From: Pseudochrobactrum saccharolyticum
Lineage (GTDB): Bacteria > Pseudomonadota > Alphaproteobacteria > Rhizobiales > Rhizobiaceae
Assembly: GCF_008801715.1 (NCBI RefSeq)
Contig: NZ_VZPG01000001.1
Coordinates: 744,001 to 808,000 of the forward strand
Reading direction: 5' to 3'
DNA length: 64,000 nucleotides
Shown here one piece after another: positions 17,762 through 26,438 of this stretch (its first letter is position 1; each line of letters starts with the position of its first letter). The notes under the pieces are model-generated. The model made no database searches and had not been told where the DNA came from. It saw only the letters and a program-made list of their open reading frames with translations. The position numbers and the translations under genes are program-made.

Positions 17762-19171
17762 ATGAATGAATTCCTGAATGGCTTGAAATCCGCGATTGAT
17801 ACACTGGGGCCAACAGTCCTGCTGCCAATCGTGATCTTTATTATCGCCGTCATCCTTGGGGCAAAGGTCGGCAAGGCGTTTCGCGCGGCCGTCACCATCG
17901 GCGTTGCCTTTATCGGTATCAATCTGGTGCTTGGCCTGATGTTCACATCTATCGGTGAAGTGGCTCAGGCAATCGTTACCAATACCGGCATCAAGCGTGA
18001 CATTGTTGATGTGGGCTGGCCTTCTGCCGCCGCCATTGCCTTCGGCTCTTCCGTCGGTCTGTGGGTTATTCCGGTCGGCATCGCGGTCAATATTGCATTG
18101 CTGCTGATGCGCTGGACACGCACACTCAATGTTGACGTATGGAACTTCTGGCACTTCGCCTTTATCGGCTCGCTCGTTGTCGCTGCGACCGACAATCTGG
18201 CCTATGGTATTGCCATTGCCGCTCTGGTTGCCGCGCTGTCGCTGCTGTTTGCCGACTGGTCAGCGCGTGCCGTTCAGCAATTCTATGATGTGCCGGGCAT
18301 TTCCGTTCCGCATATTGCATCGGCGCAAATTCTGCCGATTGCTATTGTTGTGAACTGGGTTCTCGACCGCATTCCGGGCATTAACAAAGTCAATATCAGC
18401 ACAGAAACCATTGAACGCCGCTTCGGTGTTTTCGGGGAGCCGGTGGTGCTCGGCCTGATTATCGGTCTGGTTCTGGGAACCATCGCTTTCTACAATGCCG
18501 GTGATTTCGGCACGGTACTGGCTAAAGTTCTCGGCACCGGTATGACACTGGCCGCTGTGATGCTGCTGCTGCCGCGCATGGTAAAAATCCTGATGGAAGG
18601 CCTGTTGCCGGTATCTGATGCCGCGCAGGAATTTGTGCGCAAGCGCACCGGCGACCGCGAATTGCTGGTCGGTCTTGATTCAGCGATCCTGATCGGTCAT
18701 CCGGCTGCGATTTCTTCATCGCTGATCCTTGTGCCGATTGCGATCCTGCTCTCGGTTATCCTTCCGGGCAACCGCGTTATCCTGTTTGCCGATCTTGCGG
18801 TTATTCCTTTCATCGTGGCGCTTACCGCCCCGCTTTTGAAAGGCAATGTGTTCCGCATGGTTATTGTCGGTACAATCACGCTGACAATCGGCTTCTATGT
18901 GGCTAATGCTCTGGCACCGCTGTTCACCAGCGCCGCCGTCTCTTCAGGCTTCAAACTGCCGGATAATGCCTTGCAGATCACTTCGGTGGTCGATGGCTTC
19001 CTGTGGATTCCATATGTTATCATTGAAGCAATTCAGTGGCTTGGCGTTGCCGGTATCGGCGTGCTGGCTGTGGTTGTGGCTGCTCTGTTTGTGCTCTACC
19101 GCCGCAATACGCTGGCCTGGGAACGTGCAGCCGGCGCCGCTGATGAACCTGCAGATCAGGCCGCAGCCTGA
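17762..19171 (+). CDS. gatC: PTS galactitol-type EIIC permease
   Basis: 469 residues with about ten or more membrane spans. GatC-family landmarks include GPTVLLPIVIFIIAVILGAK near the start, FWHFAFIGSLVV, the AQQFY-like QQFYDVPGISVPHIAS loop, LLVGLDSAILIGHPAAISSS (GHPA lies in the substrate-binding region) and a hydrophobic C-terminus. It imports a sugar alcohol while EIIB phosphorylates it. It starts behind GGGAGGCTTGGAGAT. It is followed by GatA and GatB, but not by galactitol-1-phosphate dehydrogenase or tagatose-bisphosphate aldolase, so the substrate is probably not galactitol. Confidence 0.92.
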   Translation: MNEFLNGLKSAIDTLGPTVLLPIVIFIIAVILGAKVGKAFRAAVTIGVAFIGINLVLGLMFTSIGEVAQAIVTNTGIKRDIVDVGWPSAAAIAFGSSVGLWVIPVGIAVNIALLLMRWTRTLNVDVWNFWHFAFIGSLVVAATDNLAYGIAIAALVAALSLLFADWSARAVQQFYDVPGISVPHIASAQILPIAIVVNWVLDRIPGINKVNISTETIERRFGVFGEPVVLGLIIGLVLGTIAFYNAGDFGTVLAKVLGTGMTLAAVMLLLPRMVKILMEGLLPVSDAAQEFVRKRTGDRELLVGLDSAILIGHPAAISSSLILVPIAILLSVILPGNRVILFADLAVIPFIVALTAPLLKGNVFRMVIVGTITLTIGFYVANALAPLFTSAAVSSGFKLPDNALQITSVVDGFLWIPYVIIEAIQWLGVAGIGVLAVVVAALFVLYRRNTLAWERAAGAADEPADQAAA

Positions 19172-19183
19172 CAATCATCTGAA

Positions 19184-19213
19184 GCATTTACCCCGTTATC
19201 GCGGGGTAAATGC
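19184..19213 (+). promoter_or_regulatory. Intercistronic hairpin between gatC and gatA
   Basis: GCATTTACCCC / GGGGTAAATGC forms a perfect 11-bp stem around a short loop, with no T-run after it. It could protect or separate the membrane-component message from the soluble EIIA and EIIB messages. Confidence 0.5.
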
Positions 19214-19242
19214 ACAATATTCATAGTGAACGGAGAAACAGG

Positions 19243-19704
19243 ATGGCTACCAGCCTCTTCAATTCCCTTACAGCCGATGCAATTCTGCTCGGCGTTGAGG
19301 CAAAAACCAATGAGGAGGTTATCCGTCTCCTGGCCAGCCGGTTGCATCAGCTCGGCTATGTCAAAGACAGCTATGCCGATGCGGTTGTGAAACGCGAACA
19401 ATCCATGCCGACCGGCCTGCCGCTGGAGCGCGCTGACAATGTGGCTGTGCCGCATACGGATCCTGAGCATGTGCTGAAAGCAGCAATTGCCATGGCCACG
19501 CTGAAAACACCGGTTGATTTCGCAAATATGGAAGATCCGGATGAAACAGTCGGCGTCGGCACCGTGTTCCTGCTTGCCATCAATGATAAGGACAAGCAGA
19601 TTGAAACACTGCAATCTATCATGGGCGCAATTCAGTCACCGGAGATTCTCGACGGGCTGAAACTGGCACAGACAACAGACGACCTTAAAAAACTACTCGG
19701 TTAA
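19243..19704 (+). CDS. gatA: PTS galactitol/fructose-type EIIA component
   Basis: 153 residues from ATG 19243 behind GGAGAAACAGG; an upstream in-frame ATG at 19210 lies in the hairpin and is rejected. This EIIA-2 domain has the phospho-histidine in VAVPHTDPEHV, with KREQSMPTGLPLERADN before it and VGTVFLLAINDKDKQIETL after it. It receives phosphate from HPr, presumably the HPr-EI fusion encoded at 6879, because no other HPr is in the window. Confidence 0.93.
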   Translation: MATSLFNSLTADAILLGVEAKTNEEVIRLLASRLHQLGYVKDSYADAVVKREQSMPTGLPLERADNVAVPHTDPEHVLKAAIAMATLKTPVDFANMEDPDETVGVGTVFLLAINDKDKQIETLQSIMGAIQSPEILDGLKLAQTTDDLKKLLG

Positions 19705-19727
19705 ATAATATTATAAGGAGCGACCTC

Positions 19728-20015
19728 ATGGCTAAACAGAAAACCATTCTCTTTGCCTGCGGCACCGGCATCGCCACCTCAACAGCGGTGAATGCCACTG
19801 TAACCGAGGAAATGAAAAAGCGCGGTCTCACTTTCAACGCTCAGCAGGCCAAAGCTACGGAAGTGCCGTCTCTTGCAGATAATGTGGATTTCATCGTCTC
19901 GACCACACCGATTTCAGCATCTGTGACCAAACCGGTCATTAAAGGTCTGGCCTTTCTGACCGGTATCGGCAAAGACAAGGTTCTGGATGAAATTGAAGCC
20001 GAATTACGCAAATAA
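19728..20015 (+). CDS. gatB: PTS galactitol-type EIIB component
   Basis: 95 residues. The P-loop-like phospho-cysteine motif is at the start: KTILFACGTGIATSTAV, with the cysteine at about residue 11. The rest (VPSLADNVDFIVSTTPISAS) fits the EIIB fold. It starts 23 bp after gatA behind AAGGAG and is the last gene before a strong terminator. Confidence 0.93.
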   Translation: MAKQKTILFACGTGIATSTAVNATVTEEMKKRGLTFNAQQAKATEVPSLADNVDFIVSTTPISASVTKPVIKGLAFLTGIGKDKVLDEIEAELRK

Positions 20016-20031
20016 TTCACGCTCCGGAAAC

Positions 20032-20065
20032 AAAAAAGCCGCTCAGTTTTGAGCGGCTTTTAGTT
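20032..20065. terminator. Bidirectional rho-independent terminator
   Basis: Stem GCCGCTCA / TGAGCGGC around GTTT, flanked by AAAAAA on one side and TTTTAGTTTTTT on the other. It ends gatCAB on the plus strand and the M24 peptidase gene on the minus strand. Confidence 0.9.
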
Positions 20066-20067
20066 TT

Positions 20068-21258
20068 TTAACCGAACGGTTGCGTCATGCTGAATGACGG
20101 CTCGGTGAACCATTCAGCACCCTGCTCAGTCATATAGAAATGATCTTCCAGACGGATACCGAATTGTTCCGGCACAACAATCATCGGCTCGTTGGAAGCG
20201 CACATCCCTGCCTGTAAAACAGTCTTATTCCCGCGCACCAGATAAGGTGCCTCGTGAATGGTCATCCCGATACCGTGGCCGGTACGATGCGGCAGACCCG
20301 GCAATTGATAATCCGGCCCCAAACCATGGCGCTCCAGCACCGCTCGTGCTGCATCATCCACGGAGCCGCAGCTTGCACCGATTTTAGCCGCCGCAAAAGC
20401 TGCAAGCTGCGCTTCTTTTTCAATATCCCAGATACGCTGCTGCTCAGAGGTCGGCGTGCCGAAAATATAGGTGCGGGTCAGGTCAGAATTATAGCCCTGC
20501 ACCAGACAGCCGGTATCCACCAGCACCACGTCATTTTCGGCCAGCACATCATCCTGCGGCAAACCATGCGGGAAAGCCGTTGAGCGGCCAAATTGCACAG
20601 CGCAGAAAGTGCTGCCATTGCTGCCGATAGCCTTATGCGCTTCATTGATAAATGTGTGCACAGTACTGGCTTTGATACCCACATGCAGAATACGGGCAGC
20701 GCGGCGATGCACCTCCAGTGTCATCTGCATGGCCTGTTTCATGATCGCGATTTCTGCCGGTGATTTCACGCTGCGACAGCCATCAATAATCAACGTTGCA
20801 TCCTGCAAGGTGACGGAAGGTGCAGCTTTGCCGATACCGCTCGCCATGCCGAATGGCAGCGCCGGATCAATAGCCAGAACCTTGCAATTCTCGTCCTGCA
20901 GAATTTGCGCCACGAGTTCCGACGGGCTTTCATGCTCTTCCCAGAGGCGGATTCGTGCATCCATAATCCGCACAGCTTCCAGCGATCCCGCTTCAAAAGC
21001 CGGACAGACCAGATAGGGTTCGCCTTTCAGTGGCAGTACCATCGCCACCAGACGCTCGATCATGCCCCAGCCGATACCGGTGAAATAATTGAGGCTGGTG
21101 CCTGCGCCGACGATTAGCGCATCTGCACCGCTTTCCGCCATCAGTCTGCGGGCTTTTTCAATGCGCCCCAGCCGCTCAACGACTGATATTGCCGGTGCAA
21201 TATCTGTCCAAGGGCGAATTGCGCTCAGCTCTGTAGCGTAATCAGAACCACCAATCAT
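20068..21258 (-). CDS. M24 family metallopeptidase (Xaa-Pro peptidase/creatinase-like)
   Basis: 396 residues. An N-terminal creatinase-type domain (about 1-150) precedes a pita-bread catalytic domain. All five metal ligands of an active peptidase are visible: Asp in VLVDTG, Asp in YNSDLTRTY, His in RTGHGIGM, Glu in SNEPMI and Glu in IRLEDH. It would cleave Xaa-Pro or related N-terminal bonds, or hydrolyse a creatine-like substrate. It is divergent from the flavin reductase-racemase operon and shares its upstream region, including a GntR-type operator candidate at 21365, so it may belong to the same catabolic regulon. Confidence 0.9.
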   Translation of the reverse strand: MIGGSDYATELSAIRPWTDIAPAISVVERLGRIEKARRLMAESGADALIVGAGTSLNYFTGIGWGMIERLVAMVLPLKGEPYLVCPAFEAGSLEAVRIMDARIRLWEEHESPSELVAQILQDENCKVLAIDPALPFGMASGIGKAAPSVTLQDATLIIDGCRSVKSPAEIAIMKQAMQMTLEVHRRAARILHVGIKASTVHTFINEAHKAIGSNGSTFCAVQFGRSTAFPHGLPQDDVLAENDVVLVDTGCLVQGYNSDLTRTYIFGTPTSEQQRIWDIEKEAQLAAFAAAKIGASCGSVDDAARAVLERHGLGPDYQLPGLPHRTGHGIGMTIHEAPYLVRGNKTVLQAGMCASNEPMIVVPEQFGIRLEDHFYMTEQGAEWFTEPSFSMTQPFG

Positions 21259-21364
21259 CAGTCAGACCTTCCGTCTCTTTCAGAATTTGCAATCTCATAT
21301 ATCAGCTTCACATCGCTGAATATAGCAAATTTCTTTTCTTTAATTGCAAACAAAGACGGAAATT

Positions 21365-21388
21365 ATTGACAACATATTTGTAGACAAT
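21365..21388. promoter_or_regulatory. Candidate GntR operator upstream of flavin reductase
   Basis: ATTGACAACATATTTGTAGACAAT contains CAACATATTTGT (21370-21381), which recurs exactly at 33203-33214 upstream of a Dpp-type binding protein. It lies midway between divergent genes. The arms ATTG...CAAT fit the TTGTNNNACAA style of FCD-type GntR operators. Confidence 0.5.
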
Positions 21389-21444
21389 ATTAGCGAATTT
21401 TTCTAAGCTGAGCCGACTCCACAACAATAAACGGGGGAACATGA

Positions 21445-22080
21445 ATGGATTTTGATTTCACGCGTATGGATCCGCAGGATCGCTACCGGCTGCTGACAAA
21501 TTTTGTCGGCCCGCGCCCGATTGCTCTGGTCACAACCCGCGCGGAAAACGGGCAGGACAATGCCGCCCCGATGAGCTTTTTCAACGTCTTTTCCCATGAT
21601 CCTGCGATTGTCATTCTCGGTATTCAGACAAGGCAGGACGGGCGGGAAAAGGATACTGTTCTCAATATCCGCAGAACACAGGAATTTACCGTGAATATGG
21701 TGGATATGGCGCTTTCCGATGCCATGCTGGTTTGCGGCCTCGGCTTTGAGCCGGATGTTGACGAAGTGGCAATGGCCGGCCTGTCATCGCAGGAAGGTGC
21801 GCAGGTTTGCTCCCGCTGGCTTCCGGCTTCTCCTTGCTCGATGGAGTGTCGTGTGGAACGGCTGATTGATTATGAGCGCCGCGTCATCGTGCTTGGCGAG
21901 GTTGTGCATATGCATGTGCGCCGCGACTGTCTGGATGATGCTGGCCGTTACGTCAATCCGGACACTTATCAGCCAATCGCCCGTCTGCATGCCGATAATT
22001 ACATCGCTTCTGATAACCAGTTCGTTCTGAAATCGCCGGGATTAGCTGCGTTTCAGGATCGTCTGACCAATAAAGGCTAA
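21445..22080 (+). CDS. Flavin reductase-family FMN-binding protein
   Basis: 211 residues of the split-barrel FMN-binding family (DIM6/NTAB type): FVGPRPIALVTTRAENGQDN, APMSFFNVFSHDPAIVILG with the SFFN motif at the flavin site, and FTVNMVD. Members reduce FMN for a partner monooxygenase or act as flavoenzymes themselves. No luciferase-type partner is beside it; the nearest is the SsuD-like gene at 845. It is translated just before the racemase-like gene (4-bp gap), so the two products probably act in the same pathway. Confidence 0.85.
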   Translation: MDFDFTRMDPQDRYRLLTNFVGPRPIALVTTRAENGQDNAAPMSFFNVFSHDPAIVILGIQTRQDGREKDTVLNIRRTQEFTVNMVDMALSDAMLVCGLGFEPDVDEVAMAGLSSQEGAQVCSRWLPASPCSMECRVERLIDYERRVIVLGEVVHMHVRRDCLDDAGRYVNPDTYQPIARLHADNYIASDNQFVLKSPGLAAFQDRLTNKG

Positions 22081-22084
22081 GCCC

Positions 22085-22783
22085 TTGCGCATACTCCTTA
22101 TCAATCCGAACTCCACCCAGTCCATGACCGATCAGGCAGAACGCAGCGCCCGCCGCGCAGCTTTGCCGACCACTGTCATTGAAGCGATCAATCCGGCAGA
22201 CACCCCGCGCAGTATTGAAGGTCATGCCGACGAAGCGATGGCTGTCCCTTCCATGCTGCAGCTCATCCGCGAAGGTGAAGCGAAAGGCTTTAATGCCTAT
22301 GTCGTTGCCTGTTTTGATGATCCGGGATTGGATGCCGCGCGTGAAGTGGCAGGAGGGCCGGTTTTCGGCATTTGTCAGGCCGCCGTGCAGGTTGCCATGA
22401 CCATCTCCAAACGCTTCTCTGTTGTCACCACCCTGCCCCGCTCGGTGCCGATTATTGAGGATCTGGTGCAGGAATATGGCGCAACCCATCATTGCCGCCG
22501 CGTGCGCTCCATTGATATGCCGGTGCTGGCACTGGAAGACGATGCCTGCCACACGGAGGAAATGCTGGTGCAGGAAATCGAGCGCGCCAAACGCGAAGAC
22601 CATGCTGAGGCGATTGTGCTCGGCTGTGCCGGTATGTCTGAACTGTGCGAGCGGCTGGAGCAGCGTTGCGGTCTGCCGGTGATTGACGGTGTAACCGCCG
22701 CTGTCAAACTTGCTGAAGCCTATGTCAGTGCCGGATACCGCACCTCCAAAGCCGGTGCCTATGATTATCCGCGCGTGAAATAA
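22085..22783 (+). CDS. Asp/Glu/hydantoin racemase family protein
   Basis: 232 residues with a TTG start at 22085, four bases after the previous stop. The N-terminus ILLINPNSTQSMTDQ binds the substrate carboxylate in this family. Two active-site cysteines are in place: VACFDDPGLDAARE and VLGCAGMSELC. The protein resembles hydantoin racemases and related isomerases that epimerise a carbon next to a carbonyl. With the amidohydrolases downstream this suggests metabolism of cyclic amides or ureides, as inference. Confidence 0.87.
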   Translation: MRILLINPNSTQSMTDQAERSARRAALPTTVIEAINPADTPRSIEGHADEAMAVPSMLQLIREGEAKGFNAYVVACFDDPGLDAAREVAGGPVFGICQAAVQVAMTISKRFSVVTTLPRSVPIIEDLVQEYGATHHCRRVRSIDMPVLALEDDACHTEEMLVQEIERAKREDHAEAIVLGCAGMSELCERLEQRCGLPVIDGVTAAVKLAEAYVSAGYRTSKAGAYDYPRVK

Positions 22784-22804
22784 ACCATACCCTCCACCGC
22801 TAAT

Positions 22805-22840
22805 AAAAAGCCTCCGGCCAGTAATGTCCGGAGGCTTTTT
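22805..22840 (+). terminator. Rho-independent terminator after the racemase gene
   Basis: AAAAAGCCTCCGG and CCGGAGGCTTTTT pair around a short loop, followed by a T-run on the plus strand. A-rich sequence on the other side lets it work on the minus strand too. Confidence 0.9.
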
Positions 22841-22946
22841 AATGTGTAAAAAACAAAAGACGACAGAGTGACCTCTGCCGCCTTTTGCCGGATGGTGCCG
22901 GATATCCGAAGACATCCGGCACGGAGGGTTCTTCTAAATTTTAACC

Positions 22947-23930
22947 TTAAATCTCGCCGATGCGGTGACAGGCAACACGGCTGCCGTCATCATAGGCTTT
23001 CATTTCCGGTTTTGTTGCCGAGCAGCGGCTGTCGGCAAAGGCACAACGCGGATGGAAAGTACAACCCGAAGGTGGTTTCAGCGGGCTTGGTACTTCGCCA
23101 CCACCGATCACACGGTCACGATGCGGTTCGGCAATATTCGGGATCGTTTCCAAAAGCAGGCGTGTGTAAGGATGTTTCGGATCGGAAAACAGCGTTTCCG
23201 TGTCCGCTTCCTCAACAATCCGCCCCAGATACATCACCGCGATACGATCCGACATATGACGGACAACGCTCATATCGTGGCTGATGAACAGGAAGGTCAG
23301 GCCAAGCTCATCCTGAAGCTTGCGCATCAGATTGAGAATTTGCGCCTGCACAGAGACGTCCAAAGCCGAAGTGGGCTCATCGCAAACCAGAAATTCCGGT
23401 TCACCGGCAAGTGCACGGGCAATCGAAATACGCTGACGCTGACCGCCGGAAAATTCATGCGGGAATTTCTTGCCGTCCGATGGTGCAAGACCAACGATTT
23501 TCAGCAGTTCTTCCACACGGTCATTGATCTCGGCCTCGGTCTTGCGCAGCTTCAGTTCACGCAGTGGTTCAGCAATGATGCTGTGCACCCGCCAGCGCGG
23601 ATTGAGGCTGGCATAAGGATCCTGAAAGATCATATGGGCCGACAGCGGCGCACCGTTTTTGGATGGAGCAAAACGGATTTCACCATTGCTCGGGCGGTAA
23701 AGACCAGTCACCAGACGCGCCACAGTGGACTTGCCGCAACCGGATTCACCAACAAGGCTCAAACACCCGCCCTGCGGCACGCTGAAACTGATATCATTGA
23801 CCGCATGCAGCATCTGGCGCGGTTTGCGCTCGATCACACGGTTGAGCCATGGCGCGGAAACATCGAAGCAAATGCTTAAATCTTTGACTTCAAGCGCGGC
23901 AGGTGACTGTTTCATAGCAATATCATTCAT
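22947..23930 (-). CDS. Dpp/Opp-type ABC transporter ATP-binding protein (DppF-like)
   Basis: 327 residues. Walker A is GESGCGKST, the signature is FSGGQRQRISIARAL, Walker B ends in CDEPTSALD, and the C-terminal oligopeptide-transporter extension has GCTFHPRCAFADSRCSATKP with clustered cysteines, typical for an iron-sulfur-type region in this family. It pairs with the ATPase encoded just upstream and powers the importer whose permeases are at 27634 and 28591. The start overlaps the stop of the partner gene. Confidence 0.93.
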   Translation of the reverse strand: MNDIAMKQSPAALEVKDLSICFDVSAPWLNRVIERKPRQMLHAVNDISFSVPQGGCLSLVGESGCGKSTVARLVTGLYRPSNGEIRFAPSKNGAPLSAHMIFQDPYASLNPRWRVHSIIAEPLRELKLRKTEAEINDRVEELLKIVGLAPSDGKKFPHEFSGGQRQRISIARALAGEPEFLVCDEPTSALDVSVQAQILNLMRKLQDELGLTFLFISHDMSVVRHMSDRIAVMYLGRIVEEADTETLFSDPKHPYTRLLLETIPNIAEPHRDRVIGGGEVPSPLKPPSGCTFHPRCAFADSRCSATKPEMKAYDDGSRVACHRIGEI

Positions 23931-24922
23931 CAGGCAGCTCCCGCATTGAGCCAGCAGGCACTGACACCCGATCCGCCGGCAACCGGCATCAGATCAGGCC
24001 GTTCCTTATGGCAACGGTCAAAGGCTTTCACGCAGCGCGGATTGAAGGCACAACCGCTCGGAATAGCATCGAGACGCGGCATCGAACCGTCAATCTGGTT
24101 GAGTCGTTCCACACGTTTACCGAGCGCCGGAATGGAACTCATCAAACCACGCGTATACATATGGCTCGGGTTTTTCAGCACAGTTTCAACAGGGCCGTTT
24201 TCCACCAGACGTCCGGCATACATTACCGCCACACGGTCAGCAGTTTCCGCAATCACACCCATATCATGGGTCACCAGCATTACCGCTGTGCCATGTTCTT
24301 TGCAGAGACGACGCAACAGCGAAGTGATCTGCGCCTGAATAGACACGTCGAGCGCGGTTGTCGGCTCATCCGCGATAATCAGCTTCGGCTCTGCAGCAAG
24401 CGCGAGTGCAATCACCACACGCTGGCGCATACCGCCGGAGAACTGGTGCGGATAATGATTGATCCGGTCTTCCGGTGCCGGAATACCCACTTCTTTCAAC
24501 AGCGAAATCGCCCGTTCCAGCGCCTGTGCGCGATTTAAGGCTAAATGCTGGGTAATGGTTTCCACCAGCTGTGATCCGATGGTGAAAAGCGGATTAAGCG
24601 AGGTCAACGGATCCTGAAAAATCGCACCGATTTCACGGCCGCGAATTTTCTGCATTTCCTTGTCGCTGAGATTATCAATGCGGCGACCATTGAGCAAAAC
24701 TTCACCACCGGCAATATGCCCCGGTGATTCAAGCAAGCCCTGCACGGCCAGACCGGTCATGGATTTACCGGCACCGGATTCACCGACCACGCCGAGAATT
24801 TCCCCCGGCATGATCGACAGGCTGACATCGGACAAGGCAGTCAGTGTGCCGCGTCTGCCCGGAAAATCCACCCGCAGATTTTTGACCTCAAGGGTCGGTT
24901 TATTGGACGAGGTATCTGCCAT
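23930..24922 (-). CDS. Dpp/Opp-type ABC transporter ATP-binding protein (DppD-like)
   Basis: 330 residues from ATG 24922 behind GAGAGGAAG. Walker A is [10 protein letters not shown], signature [15 protein letters not shown], Walker [10 protein letters not shown], and the C-terminal [20 protein letters not shown] Cys-rich segment is present. It forms a heterodimer with the DppF-like protein. Separating the ATPases from the permeases by two amidohydrolase genes, all in one direction, indicates uptake and first-step hydrolysis are produced together. Confidence 0.93.
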   Translation of the reverse strand: MADTSSNKPTLEVKNLRVDFPGRRGTLTALSDVSLSIMPGEILGVVGESGAGKSMTGLAVQGLLESPGHIAGGEVLLNGRRIDNLSDKEMQKIRGREIGAIFQDPLTSLNPLFTIGSQLVETITQHLALNRAQALERAISLLKEVGIPAPEDRINHYPHQFSGGMRQRVVIALALAAEPKLIIADEPTTALDVSIQAQITSLLRRLCKEHGTAVMLVTHDMGVIAETADRVAVMYAGRLVENGPVETVLKNPSHMYTRGLMSSIPALGKRVERLNQIDGSMPRLDAIPSGCAFNPRCVKAFDRCHKERPDLMPVAGGSGVSACWLNAGAA

Positions 24923-24923
24923 A

Positions 24924-26438
24924 TTATGCTTCCTCTCCATGTTTGCCTGCCAGCGGATAGCTCGGCGGGAAAATCCCTGATACCGGCGGATTATTGTAGG
25001 AACGCTCAGGATATTTGGCGATCAGGCCGTCATATTGCGCCTGTGCCTGTGCGCGTGCTGCCTGCATATCAATGCCTGCAACTTCACCGTGACGCATCGA
25101 CAGACGACCATCGACAAACACGGCTTTGGTGACTTTGCCGGAACCGCCGGTGACCAGCGTGGTGATCGGGTCGATGCTTGGTGCCATGAATGTATCATCA
25201 AGGCCAAACACAGCAATATCTGCCTTGGCACCCGCCTGCAGGCGACCAAGATCATCACGATCCAAGGCTTTGGCACCGCCCAGTGTCGCTGCATCAAACA
25301 GATCAGCGCAGCGGATGCTCTCCGGCGTACCGTCATTGATACGGCAGGTAATCAGCCCGATCAGCAGATTCATCAGCATATCGGGCGGTGTGGTGTCGGT
25401 GCCCATAGCAATATTGATGCCACGCTTTTTCACACTGGAGAACGACTTCAGCGTGCTGCCGCCACGGGCTGAAACCAGCGGACAATGAATGATCGACACA
25501 TTATTTTGCGCGTATAGCGTCAGGTCTTCATCTGTAGCATTGGTGGCATGAGGAGCAATAATCCGGTCATTGAGCACACCAAGGCTGTTGAGCCAGACCG
25601 GTGCAGTGGTGCCGTGAAGGCTACGCACGGTTTCCACTTCCATCAGCCCCTGCGCCATATGCAGACGGATTTTGCAATCCAGCTCACGCGCCACATCCTG
25701 CGTGCGCTTCAGCAAATCAGCGGTGCAGGTTTCTACACGATCCGGTGCCAGCATACCGCGCACCAGATCACCATAACGGCCATTCTGACGGGCGATATAA
25801 TCAGCTGCATCTTTGAGGCCGGCAAATCCGCGCTCTTCATTAAAGACCGGTATAATCTTACCCGGTTCCGCCAGCATCATGCCGCCGGAACGGTAAGCAG
25901 GGCTTAAGTAAACACGCAGACCGAGATCACCGGCTGCATCCGCTGCCGCATCAAATTCCGCAACGGTTTCGCCCCATTCACGGTAAAATAACGAGGCAAT
26001 CGGTGCCGCCGTGGTGATGCCGTTTTGCAGCAGCTGACCGAAAGCAAAACGCTTCTGGAATGCCAGCTCGTCCTGACTGTACATTTCATAAGGGCCGCTC
26101 TCGATATAGGATTTCGGCCAAACACGGCCTTTCGCCCAGCCCGGATGGTGGTCAATACCGAGAATGGTTGTATCGAGATCAGACAGCGCATCGAGGTCAA
26201 TCAAACCCGGACTGATGAGCGCATTGCCCAGATCAATGCGGCGGGCAACCTCACCGGCAAAATCGTGACCAACGAACAACACGGTACCGTCTTCGATCAC
26301 CACTTCACCGTTTTTATACAAACGATGCTGGCCATCAATATGCCCCAGCACCCATTGTGCTGTGAGCAGTGTGCGCCCCTCAGGACGCGCACCCAGTTTC
26401 AGGTTTTCAAGTGCAGTGAATTGTGTCTTGTCAGTCAT
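24924..26438 (-). CDS. Amidohydrolase (chlorohydrolase/TRZ-ATZ-like) lacking the usual HxH motif
   Basis: 504 residues. The order of segments is that of the AtzA/SsnA-type amidohydrolases: beta-sandwich start, SPGLIDLDALSDLDTT where most members have PGxxxxHxH, RLHMAQG (third histidine), IIAPHATNATDEDL (fourth), MGTDTTPPDMLMN (aspartate) and a C-terminal VTGGSGKVTKAVFVDGR. The first two metal-binding histidines are thus replaced, although GIDHHPG follows 14 residues later. It could bind metal differently or hydrolyse a distinct substrate. It overlaps the next amidohydrolase by four bases and is flanked by ABC genes. Confidence 0.85.
   Translation of the reverse strand: MTDKTQFTALENLKLGARPEGRTLLTAQWVLGHIDGQHRLYKNGEVVIEDGTVLFVGHDFAGEVARRIDLGNALISPGLIDLDALSDLDTTILGIDHHPGWAKGRVWPKSYIESGPYEMYSQDELAFQKRFAFGQLLQNGITTAAPIASLFYREWGETVAEFDAAADAAGDLGLRVYLSPAYRSGGMMLAEPGKIIPVFNEERGFAGLKDAADYIARQNGRYGDLVRGMLAPDRVETCTADLLKRTQDVARELDCKIRLHMAQGLMEVETVRSLHGTTAPVWLNSLGVLNDRIIAPHATNATDEDLTLYAQNNVSIIHCPLVSARGGSTLKSFSSVKKRGINIAMGTDTTPPDMLMNLLIGLITCRINDGTPESIRCADLFDAATLGGAKALDRDDLGRLQAGAKADIAVFGLDDTFMAPSIDPITTLVTGGSGKVTKAVFVDGRLSMRHGEVAGIDMQAARAQAQAQYDGLIAKYPERSYNNPPVSGIFPPSYPLAGKHGEEA

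Noticed and set aside
17762-20015. Galactitol as the substrate of gatCAB
   Set aside because: No galactitol-1-phosphate dehydrogenase or tagatose-bisphosphate aldolase gene is in the window; the name reflects family only.
22895-22922. Hairpin GTGCCGGAT / ATCCGGCAC as terminator of the DppF-like gene
   Set aside because: The stem is good, but no T-run follows directly on the minus strand; the hairpin at 22805-22840 can serve both strands.
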